A stretch of 64,000 nt of DNA from Mucor racemosus (taxonomy: Eukaryota > Mucoromycota > Mucoromycetes > Mucorales > Mucoraceae), in assembly GCA_027405735.1 (NCBI GenBank), contig JAPEHQ010000025.1, forward strand, positions 558,001 through 622,000. The letters are read 5' to 3'. The translations under genes and the position numbers were made by a program. Below are positions 31,166 to 40,916 of the stretch, in pieces; position 1 is the first letter of the stretch, and every line of letters starts with the position of its first letter. Under the pieces are notes generated by a model that was not told where the DNA came from, searched no databases, and saw nothing but the letters and a program-made list of their open reading frames with translations.

Positions 31166-31658
31166 TTAGATTTCATGTTCGGCCAACAACATGTTTGGGA
31201 TACCATCTCTAATTTTATAGACATGAGCACAGTTGGGACAAATCATTTGACCTTGTTGAACATGAGTCTAATGTCGATTGATTGAGTTAGTTTTGTACGT
31301 CTAAGGCTTAACGGAAAGTATCATGCTTACCTCTAATAAAACATTGTGTACAAGCTTTAAGAAATCTTCATTTTCTTGAGCATCTTCAGGCATTTGAGCA
31401 GGGAGGGTATTGATGCCAAGCTACATAAAATGTCATTAAGTTTTTGCCTTTAAAGGAAAATTTCAACATTTGATTTACCTGAACAGCAGTGTTGTATAAG
31501 GCATCCCATTCAATCTTATTCAACATGTTGGATAAAAATTCGGGATTGAAATCAGCTTCAATCAATTCAACTTGAACTTCTTCAAAACGAAGAGGAAAGT
31601 TATTGTTGTTACAATTTTTAACGTGGCATTGCAACATATTGTGTGTAATGAGTCTCAT
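31166..31658 (-). CDS. TRM112: Trm112, methyltransferase activator
   Basis: Three minus-strand exons: 31658-31479, 31420-31331, 31267-31166 (58- and 63-nt introns, phase 0), 123 aa, close to the usual 120-135. The N-terminal MRLITHNMLQCHVKNC and DFNPEFLSNMLNKIEWDAL, and the C-terminal CPNCAHVYKIRDGIPNMLL are diagnostic. Trm112 is a small zinc-binding protein that stabilises and activates methyltransferases: Trm9 and Trm11 (tRNA), Bud23 (18S rRNA) and Mtq2 (release factor eRF1). Zinc ligands are the two N-terminal cysteines (CHVKNC) and the CPNC pair. It is divergent from the RING gene with 297 bp between starts. Confidence 0.96.
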
Positions 31659-31955
31659 TTTTGATCAAGATTCTTCTAAGCTTCTTTGAGCAAGTTGAAA
31701 AAAAGTAAAAGTAAAAAAAAAAAACAGATGGAAAAATTATAGACATCCAAAAAGAAAGAAGCATTTCATACAAGCCACTTTTTCATGAATCCAACGTCCA
31801 AGAAAATCTGCGAATTGGATGGGAGAGGGGCGATGCAGCTAGCATAGGCCAATGATACGAATCAATCTGCATCCATTATAACTAATGCCATTCAGCTGTC
31901 TAAAATAATTCCTTTATATTAAGCTATTAAACAAAATCTAATTGTATATGCTTCA
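31659..31955. promoter_or_regulatory. Divergent promoter, TRM112 and RING E3
   Basis: 297 bp between opposed start codons. A-rich near the TRM112 start. GGCCAATGA at 31847-31855 holds a CCAAT box. No other element is recognised. Confidence 0.4.
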
Positions 31956-33504
31956 ATGGCTTCTCCTTCAAAAAATCAGCATTATCCAAATGAAGAACAA
32001 TCAACGTAAATTCAATAATTGCAATTGTGGGTATATCGCTGGTTTTTAATACTTTTTTGATAGTAAAAAAAGATCCAAAGTGTCAAGAAGAGAATTAGAT
32101 ACACTAAATGATAATAACAGCAAAAGAGGTATAGAGAAATATTCCGCATCCAACAAACACCTTGTTAAATGTAATTCTATAGCTCGTCGAGATCTTCCGA
32201 AATGTCCAATTTGTGAATATCGCATCGAGCCTATGTATTGGGCAGAACATTATCAATACGAATTGAATCGATTATCAGAAACTTCTTCAGAAGCATATTC
32301 AAATCCAATGAACAAAAAGTTAGTAGAAAAAAGATCATCCTGTATAATAGATTTATGTATTAATTGAAATAAATAGCCATGGAAAACGAGGCGCAGCAGT
32401 AGCAGCTAGAAGACAATTGGAAGGCAAAGGCAAAAAGAAAGTATCTGTATATGAAGAAGCATTGGAAAAAGTACAAAAGAATAGATCTAAAAGAAAGGAT
32501 CGTTTAAAGCAAATTATTGACTCAAATTCCTTTGAACCAACAGCAGCAACATCAACAACGGATGATTCTCATCATGTAGCCCTAATGTTGCAACAACAAG
32601 AAAATGGAGCAGATGTACAGACATGTTTTATTTGCCAACAACAATTATATGGTGATTTGGAGGATATTAACTTACATATTGATAGCTGTCTATCAAACCC
32701 TGCTTCTGTTTCAATGCAGGAAAGTGAACAAGAAATAGAAGAAGAGGAAGAATATATTGACGACAGTGATAATGTAAATGATAATATTGAAACACCTGTT
32801 CAAGAGTCAACACCAGCAGCATGGGAAGAATATGAATGGGCTGGTCAAGTAAGAGTAAGAGCAAGTGCTATGATGGAGGGTGGATATGGAGGTGCTGGTT
32901 TTGCCACTGCCAGTAAAATTGAAGTAGATGATGATGATGATGATGAAGATTTAGATGTTGAGGATGATGATGCTGCTCAATTTGGAGTAACACAATATAC
33001 CGAAAGAGATATCGTTGTAAATATGGATGAAAACAATGAAAATGATTCTGCTTTGCGTGAAATGGTTTCAGGAGGTTCAGTAAGAACGCCTACTTTAGAA
33101 AGGTAAATTTCTTTACACTTGTATAGTATATGTGTTGTATTAATAACATATCTTGTAGTGAGAATCAACAAAGACAAGACTTTGAAGCTACTGTTTCTGT
33201 ATCAGGTTGGGATCAACATTTAAACAAAAAAGAAAACTATTATACCAATTCATCATCATCAACAAAAAACCAATCGTCTCTAATTATTGATTCACTAAAA
33301 GCTCGTATACATGAATTAGAAAGTGCTTCTAAATCATCAAATTGTCTAATTTGCTTGGAAAATTACAAAACACCATTGACATCGATTGTTTGTTGGCATG
33401 TACATTGTGAACAGTGCTGGCTTCATACACTTGGTACGAAAAAATTATGTCCTCAATGCCAAAAAATCACAACTCCTGCAGATTTACGCCGAATTTACCT
33501 CTAA
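31956..33504 (+). CDS. RNF220-like RING E3 ubiquitin ligase
   Basis: Four exons: 31956-32005, 32064-32318, 32377-33102, 33159-33504 (introns 56-58 nt), 458 aa. The first exon is tiny and gives the start Met; a basic KKRSK follows the first junction. A zinc-finger-like CPICEYRI...H is near residue 60, then a basic stretch with GKRGAAVAARRQLEGKGKK, a second CFICQQQL...H...C finger near 180, acidic runs (E- and D-rich), a coiled-coil and a C-terminal RING-like domain CLICLENYKTPLTSIVCWHV...CEQCWL...CPQC ending in DLRRIYL. This architecture and the last residues match animal RNF220. The function, E3 ligation of nuclear or regulatory substrates, is by homology only. Confidence 0.9.
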
Positions 33505-33773
33505 AAAATGCCTATATATTACATAATAATACACTTTAAATAATGCCAATAAAATAATAACTGTACAAACTTTAATATACCGTACATGAAATAACAACAT
33601 TGAGGTTTAATGCAAATTAATGCAAGTTAATTTGAAATTCTTCATATTATTACATCTTGCTCAATAACACATCAATGCCCAATTTATGTTACATTTAATC
33701 ACTTTTTATTTTTTTTATTATTATTGTTATTATTATTATTACTGTTATTATTACTATCACAAAATTTACTATT

Positions 33774-36228
33774 CTATTCAAAACGGGGTAGTTTTGAAGA
33801 CTATTATTAAAAATGTTAACAAAATGAATGTATTCAATTATGGTTAAAAACCTTACCTGACTATTTTGTTCATTTATTTTACGTTTTAAATTGTTATTTA
33901 CATCTGGCATCTCAATATCAGTTTCGACCAAAGCTCCACTCTTGACAGCATCAGCATGACAAGTAGCATGATAAATCTATTATTAAAAATCGTTAAATTA
34001 CACACCATCAATTACTTTATGTCTCAACCCTACCTTATCATCTACCAAAATTGCATTTTTATACATCCATTCCTCTTCATCATCATTCCAAAAATCAATA
34101 AAACGCTCACCGCAAATAGCGCAAGGCTTTCTACTGTCGTCATCTGGCATAATTACCGTGTATAAATTGGGATCGATGGCATCTTCACCAGAAGGCTGAT
34201 TGGATTTTTCGACAGATTTCTGATTGACATGACCCATGCCATCATGTAAAAATGCAGGTGCCTGTTGACTCATAAGTTCACCACCTTCGCCATTAATCCA
34301 TTCATCAACAGTGACAAACCAAGAACGAGACAAACCACGTTTTACTCTTTCTTTCATTTTTCTATTTTGTCTAAAATGAGAATCCAAATGTGCATCCATT
34401 TTAGCTTGACCTTTCTCAGTCTTTGGATATCTGAAACCACATTGCTTACATTGAAGTGGTTCAGCAGAATATAAAAGCTCAACAGCTCCTGGACGAGCAA
34501 TTTGTAAATCTTTTGAATCCAATACAAAAGGCCCAAATCGATTGATTGATAAAACTTGAGAATCATCTGATGGTTTATTAGCAACAACAGGAGGAGATGG
34601 ACTTAGATAACCCATTGATGTTAGGCTTTTCAACAAATCAGCCGTATCTACTTTAGCATTTTTAGAAGTAGTAGATAGAGGGGAAGGAGGTATAGCAGGA
34701 CTCAAAACATTTGCTACTAAAGGCGGCGTAGCTGTATTGGTGTTTTGAAAAGACAATCTAGAATTTACCAATGTAGGTGAAGGCGTTGAAACAACAGGCA
34801 AGTTGGCTGGCGTTTGAGATGGAGATGCAGTGGCTATTTGTGCAAGATATTGTTCAATTGAGCTTGCTTGAGCTGGCGGTAATGTAGGCAAAATAGCTTT
34901 AATCTAATATGTAATGTATTATTATCATGTAACATATTGAAAAAAATATCATAAACATTGCTTACTTGGCCAATAATTTGCGTTACAGGGTCATTATTTG
35001 AATTTGTTGTATTCAAATTGGCATTGTTATTACTGTTACGCATAGGCAACATGGATTGTAATTGATCAAGTAGGCTAGATGAAGACATGGGTGCTGGAAT
35101 TTTTTCAGTTATTTGAGGGCTTCTGTTACGAGGATCTCTACTAGTACGATGTTGCTCCTATAAATAAAAACTGTTCATCAGTATAAATTGAATAATACAA
35201 TTCAAGAAAAAAAAATTACCTTGTTTAAAAAGTTTGGATTTACATGAATACCAGCAGAAGATGGCGAAGGTTTGTTTAAAGATGTAGAGGAAGCAGATGA
35301 GCCAGTATGTTCAGGAGGATGAGGATATCTTGAAGTTGGTGTTTTTTCACGAATATATATGATTGATCTTTCAATTGGTTCAATGATATGACGAGGAAAG
35401 ACAGGATGACCACCAGGCATGCCATTTTTCCACGTTTGAAGTAATCTTTCAAAACTTTTGCGAACAGTAGGATCTGTTAAAGTATACGCGTCCAAAAAAA
35501 CATTCACCATATTTCTAGAGAAATTTGAAATATAGACACCACCGACATTTTTACAAATAGAATCAATCAGATATAATACAGGAAGTTTCTGTCCAGCAGC
35601 ATTCTACATGTTGAAAATAGTGAAAAAAAAAAGAGAGAATTGAGGTTATTATATCAAGTTGAATGATTTTACATTTAATAGTTTCTATATGTAAATATAT
35701 ATATTTTATATGCATATGTATATGTTTATATTATTAAGAGAAAAATAAAGCATTTACAGGGAAGGGATTTTAAGCATTTAATTTACATAATTTCAAGTCT
35801 ATATACAATTCTTTTGACTACAGATCATAACTACAACAGTTGTAAATCCCTTCCCTAAGCGAATAATCGAGATTTTTATATAAGGAGAAAATAAAGAGAG
35901 GGAGGGTATATGATAAAGGGATTGTGATAACAATATATATATATATATATTTATATATTTATATATATATATATATACATACACGCACTATTCAACTTAC
36001 ATTTCTTAATTGGTTTTCTATTTCCTTTACAATAAGACTTGCTGCGCCTTGGTTCTCTTGAGCCATAATCGTCAAATTGGTGATAATAGGTTTACTATTA
36101 AATGTGAGTTCGGATAATGCTGATCGATAGTTACGTCCAACTTGTTCAAAATCTCTACTACTATTGTTATTGCTGCTGTTATGTGATTGCTGCTGCTGTC
36201 TTCCATTATTCATTGTATTGGTTGACAT
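33774..36228 (-). CDS. PCF11: Pcf11, cleavage and termination factor
   Basis: Six minus-strand exons: 36228-36001, 35603-35220, 35157-34966, 34903-34034, 33976-33857, 33800-33774; phases agree, 606 aa. The N-terminal CTD-interacting domain (residues about 30-160) includes [19 protein letters not shown] and [16 protein letters not shown], which bind the phosphorylated RNA polymerase II tail. The middle is Pro/Ser/Thr-rich. Near the C-terminus are two zinc fingers, CKQCGFRYP...H...H and CAICGERF...H...C, on both sides of the Clp1-binding region with [14 protein letters not shown]. The factor acts in CF IA for mRNA 3' cleavage and termination. The last exon (nine codons) is my choice; an alternative acceptor at 33773 would give an Asn-rich end. 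The first intron is unusually long, 397 nt. Confidence 0.92.
35604..36000 (-). other. Long first intron of PCF11
   Basis: 397 nt against 52-62 nt for the other introns of this gene. It contains an AT dinucleotide tract (about 35934-35978) and a 12-bp inverted repeat, GGGAAGGGATTT at 35759-35770 and AAATCCCTTCCC at 35844-35855. No ORF. Confidence 0.6.
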
Positions 36229-36727
36229 TGATAAATATTAGAATAAAATGATAGTATGAATAAAATAAAAAGAGTATATAAGGGTTTGGTTTGGTTTTGT
36301 AATAAGAAAAAAGGTTAAAATTGGATATAGTTTATTCGATGATTTTTTGGTTTTTTTTTTTCTCTCTTTTTTTTTTTTCTTTTGTTTTGTTTTTCTTTTG
36401 ATTCAAAATTTCGTTTAAATAACAGATAAAAAGAAAATTGATCAACAAAGCCTATATTTCTTAATGATCAAAATCCAAGTTTACACACAAATCCAAACAA
36501 ACTTACCTTTTAATGTTATATAATATTACTATACAAGAAAGAAACGAAGAAAAAGAAAGAGGAAAGAAATGAAAATTTTTGTTCACTTCTTATTGATTCA
36601 CCACTGAATGATGTCACGTTGTCGATTCGGGATGGCTATTTTCTACTACTACCGAGTTCGACAAACGGAATAAACGGCTTTTCCTTTTTTCCACTCAACA
36701 TTTACACTGCTTATCTGACATTTTATA
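36229..36727. promoter_or_regulatory. Divergent promoter, PCF11 and synaptobrevin
   Basis: Nearly 500 bp between the PCF11 start and the first coding base of the SNARE gene. T-rich tract at 36340-36400. The pyrimidine stretch CTTTTCCTTTTTTCCACTCAAC at about 36680-36701 just before the SNARE start is the likely initiation zone. Confidence 0.4.
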
Positions 36728-37320
36728 ATGTAAGTAAAAACGTTATTTATCATAAAAGAATTGTAATCATAATCATCATCGCTATCAGGGCTGAACCTTA
36801 TGATCCTTATATTCCCAATGCCACTACAGGTAATAGCAGCAAACAGCCTCAAGAAACCCCGAAAACTGCGAGAGTGCAACAACAAGTAGATGAAGTTGTA
36901 GGTATTATGCAGGAAAACATTGATAAAGTAATGCAAAGAGGAGAAAGACTGGATGATCTTCGAGGAAAGACAGGTATAATTTGAGTCAATTTCATTAAAC
37001 TCAAGTGCTTTAACATGTTGGTTCTTTTACAGAGGATTTACAAGCAACTGCAGGCCATTTCAAACGTGGTGCTAATCAAGTCAGAAAGAGAATGTGGTGG
37101 AAGGATTTAAAATGGAAAATCATCATTGCTTTAACAATCATTGTTATTCTGGGTGTTATTATTGGTAAGTCTTTATCTTGTTTGTCATCGCGATTATCGC
37201 TAATCTGTACCCTCTTATTCAAAAAGGCTCCATTGTTGGAACACAGGTAACTTATGTCCTGCACATTATCTCAAACGGTAAAACTAATCGGTTCTTTTTT
37301 AGACTCACAATAATAACTAA
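36728..37320 (+). CDS. Synaptobrevin/VAMP R-SNARE (Snc-like)
   Basis: Five exons, coding parts 36728-36729, 36789-36973, 37033-37164, 37227-37246, 37303-37320; 118 aa. The start codon is split: AT at the end of exon 1, G at the start of exon 2, giving MAEPYDPYIP. Residues 1-30 are a Pro-rich tail, then an R-SNARE motif (about 31-90: [36 protein letters not shown] with the zero-layer Arg), a basic WWKDLKWK juxtamembrane patch and one C-terminal membrane helix (about 93-113). It is the vesicle SNARE for fusion with the plasma membrane and endosomes, pairing with Sso- and Sec9-type SNAREs. The last two exons are tiny and both follow CTAAT branch sites, which supports them. Confidence 0.88.
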
Positions 37321-37527
37321 ATTACTAATTGATTATCGTCCAAGAAATGTATCATATTTAATTAAAAAAACTGCAAAAAAAAGTAATTGTGGTATGTGGT
37401 TACACAGAAACTATATTTTTATGAGATATGAGGTAGAGTTGTGAAGCTTACTTTAACTTCAATAAAATATTTATGCTCATTATATATGAGGGATTATGAT
37501 TGTATTTAATTCTGCGTGATCAAATTT

Positions 37528-37680
37528 TCAGCTATCAGTGAATAAGCGATTTTGATCATTCCAAAGTTTCCAAGGATACCAACCAATGTGATTGTTCATT
37601 ACAATATGCTTGGCATGCTGAGCCCTTCTTTGTTCACTTTCCAAATTTACTGCATTGGAAAAAACCTAGTATAAATTATT
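37528..37680 (-). pseudogene. Terminal exon of an unidentified gene
   Basis: The minus-strand frame ending at 37528-37530 (TGA) reads NLESEQRRAQHAKHIVM then NNHIGWYPWKLWNDQN, clearly protein-like, and an intron acceptor (ACTAG or TGCAG) precedes it. I could not find the upstream exons; the repeat R2 begins at about 38100 and may have cut the gene. The protein is not recognised. It converges on the synaptobrevin gene with about 200 bp between stops. Confidence 0.4.
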
Positions 37681-38099
37681 CAAATTTGATTAGAGACATA
37701 AAAAAAAAAATTAGGATGCCTAAGATGTCAACAAAATGTAAGCATAAAGTTATACTTTGCGCTTTACACACATTGCGATTTAAACGGAAATAAATCCTAT
37801 GAACAAAAAAATGTCATGATAATATCTAATATGATTGTAGTTAATTATTATTTATGATGAATACTTACTATGTATTAAGTACAATAGATCAGTTATAGTT
37901 GAGTTTAATAAGTTTTTTATTTGGTTAAAATTATTAATGACGGAAGAGAACAGACGTTTTCACAAATGTTTAATATATAATTTAGCATTTGCATATTTTT
38001 TATTTGAAATATGCAACTGTGAAACTAATTCATGTAATTATTGTTGTTGTTGAAGAACATGTAATGTGAATCATTACATGATGCGATACCAAAATTGAA

Positions 38100-39250
38100 A
38101 TATTAATTTTTTGTATTCACAAGGTAGACCTTGTTAAAAGCTACCCTACATTTTTTGTTTCAGCAAAAAATGTTGATTTTTCGTCGAGATAATCAAGATA
38201 TTAGTTCATACTACAGCTTAAAGCCTATGCTTGCTGGGTTTCAAAATCGATTTGCTGCAAAAATGAACGAAAAATGATTCAAAAAACAAGATTGTTTAAA
38301 TGCTCATGAACTGCAAAATAAATAAACCTAGCTTATTAAATGGTTTTTGTACAGTTTTAAATTCTGCTTCTATCTAAATAAAATTCAAAAAAATGTTTCA
38401 CGTAAAATTTCATGCAAAATGCAATTGAAATTTTTAAGGTTTTTTGATGATACAGAACACTTTTTATAAGCATATTTTAAATTTAAATAATGGAGATGAT
38501 TCATAGCAAAATTATCTATTGATCGAGGTACTATTTAACCTTTTAGCTACAGTTTTCGTAGAGAAAACGAGATTTTTGTCCAAAAAATTTTGAAATTCAG
38601 AATTTGGGATGAGGGTATACAAGGGGAAAATTGAGGTTAGAAGTGAGGGTATCTCTTTGTACACATTTTTGAGGATATCTCCACGAAAAATCAATATTTT
38701 CAAAAAAACTAAATTGAATCTAAGAGAGCTCAACAAGCTTAATGACATGAATGTAAAAAAAGCGTTGCTCAATTTAACGAATATTTTGAAATCTACTACA
38801 AAGATGACAAAAAAATGAAAAAAAAATAAAAGTGCTCGAAATTTTTTCATACTGAAATATGTTATAGAATATGTCAAAACAAGCAAGTTTTATTATTAAA
38901 CATTGTTAGTATAGCTTAATTTTTTACAGAGATATGAAGGTTCAAAGTTTTAATTTTTAGGTTTAGCAGTGAAATACCAGTAAAAATCTGAAACATTAGC
39001 ACTGAAAAAGTTATACCAACTGCAAAAAATAGGATATTTCCGGATACTCGTTTTTGGATTAAAGTTGAACATCTCAGGTACATTGACATATAATTTTCTC
39101 TTGGTGTTATATAATAATAAAAAAAAAAATTGAGCAGAGAAGATGGTAAGTCGGTCCTCTCTTTTTAGCCCGATTTCGAGTTTTTCGTGGGATATGAAAT
39201 ATAATTAGGAACCGATAGAATAATGCAATCGATTTATATTCTATTTTGAA
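38100..39250 (-). repeat. Dispersed repeat R2, copy 3
   Basis: Inverted relative of 3862-4969, with GAGGATATCTCCACGAAAAA at about 38668-38687, AGGTACATTGACATATAATT near 39075 and TTTTTCGTCGAGATAATC at 38176-38193. ORFs here (for example 38512-38886 on the minus strand) correspond to non-conserved frames of the repeat. About 430 bp from 37681 to 38100 show no feature. Confidence 0.7.
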
Positions 39251-39380
39251 GAGCCAAGGTTTATTTGAAAATCTATTTGGTATAGTGTTAACTGATAAAA
39301 CTGAGGTCTTTTGCACCATATAATGTATAATGAAAAGCTTTCTTAATTCAAACAGCGTCATTTACTTTTTCGAATTTCAG

Positions 39381-39623
39381 TCATACTATGATAGCTTTTA
39401 CAACAAATTCATCAATTGCGTTGAGATCAACTATTTATTTAAGGCTCACAATTTTTATTCCAATGTTTATCCGGGATATCATCGATCTGTAGTTTTGAAG
39501 TTGTTGGCTGATCAATCGATTGTTATTGGAATTCATTCATCGTCTGAACAACCTCATATTCATGTGACGGTAGAAAAGCAAATTGACAGGTCGGAGTGCC
39601 ATGGATCTTCACCTTTATTTTGA
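39381..39623 (+). pseudogene. Orphan 3' exon upstream of COQ5
   Basis: After an acceptor-like AATTTCAG (39373-39380) a frame runs to the TGA at 39621-39623: SYYDSFYNKFINCVEINYL, later GYHRSVVLKLLADQSIV and EQPHIHVTVEK. Base use is like the coding exons around it. No 5' exons are found; R2 lies directly upstream. It may be the last exon of a gene truncated by the repeat, or a short gene starting at 39330. The protein family is not recognised. Confidence 0.35.
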
Positions 39624-39701
39624 TAATATAATACCACCCCCAAGAAAGGGAGGGGTTTCCTGCAATTTTACATTTTTCTTGTTTATATAAAGTTAATTGA
39701 T

Positions 39702-40831
39702 ATGTCGCGTTTGATGTTGAACCAAAGTCGTATGTTTATGCGACAATCTCCAATCTTTACTCGCCGTGCATTGTTCTCCACAGGCTTACAACGTTTTCAA
39801 CAGCAACAACAAAACCAACAAAATACTACTCATTTTGGGTTCCGTGATGTTGCTGAAGAAGAAAAAGAATCCCTTGGTAAAAAAATAAATGATTCATAAA
39901 GAATTGCAAATCCACTGATTCTTTCATAGTTCATAAAGTTTTTGCTAATGTGGCTAGTAATTATGATGTTATGAATGATGCAATGAGTTTAGGTATCCAT
40001 CGCATTTGGAAAGATGAATTTATTCGCTCAATGGCACCTGGTCCTGGTACAAAATTATTAGATGTTGCTGGTGGCACTGGTAAGTAATTTATTCCGTTTT
40101 TTTTTATATAGAAAAAGTGAATTGAAAAAAAAGTAAAACTTTTCTAGGTGACATTGCTCTCAAATTTTTGGATTACTGTAAGAATGTGCATCATGACAAT
40201 ACCGCAACAGTTAAATTAGTTGATATTAATGCTCATATGTTGGGTGAAGGAGAGAAAAGATTCCAAAAAACACAATATGCTCATAGTAAGTAACCCATAT
40301 ATATATGTATATTGTCTGGATCTGTCTCTCATACTGTTTAATGAATAGCCAACCAAGCAAGTTTCTTGGTTCAGAATGCTGAACATCTCGATGAAATTCC
40401 TGATGAATCCGTAGATGTATATACCATTGCTTTTGGTATTCGTAATTGTACACATGTCGATAAAGTAGTAAAGGAAGCTCATCGAGTTTTGAAGAAGGGT
40501 GGACGTTTTATGTGTTTAGAGTTCAGTAAAGTTGATAACCCAGTAATTGGAAAGTGAGTAATACTATAGCAGTTATTTCAAGTCAAAGCATGAATTAAAC
40601 ATTTTACATAGATTCTATGACATCTATTCATTTGATATTATTCCTGCATTAGGTCAAGCTATTGCCGGTGATCGTGATTCATACCAATATCTTGTAGAAA
40701 GTATTCGTAAATTCCCCCCTCAAGAAGAATTTGCTCAAATTATCCGCGACGCTGGTTTCAAGACCATTGGTAAAGGATATGAGGACCTTACTTTTGGTGT
40801 TGCCGCCATCCACAGTGGTTTTAAGATTTAA
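39702..40831 (+). CDS. COQ5: Coq5, ubiquinone C-methyltransferase
   Basis: Five exons: 39702-39876, 39930-40079, 40148-40285, 40349-40553, 40612-40831, exact phases, 295 aa. The N-terminal about 35 residues are Arg/Ser/Leu-rich, a mitochondrial presequence (with [10 protein letters not shown]). UbiE/COQ5 signatures follow: [20 protein letters not shown], the SAM-binding loop [12 protein letters not shown] and the second signature near [16 protein letters not shown]. The enzyme methylates C2 of DMQH2 (2-methoxy-6-polyprenyl-1,4-benzoquinol) with S-adenosylmethionine, a step of coenzyme Q synthesis in the matrix-side Coq complex. Only 85 bp separate its stop from the next start on the same strand. 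Confidence 0.96.
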
Positions 40832-40916
40832 AATTAATATCAATGACCGCTACTCACACACAAATAAAGAATAAAATAATGAATATTGAATTTGTTTTTG
40901 CAACTAAATAATTGTT

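Noticed and set aside
38512..38886. 124-codon minus-strand frame
   Set aside because: It lies in repeat R2 and the frame is not kept in the other copies.
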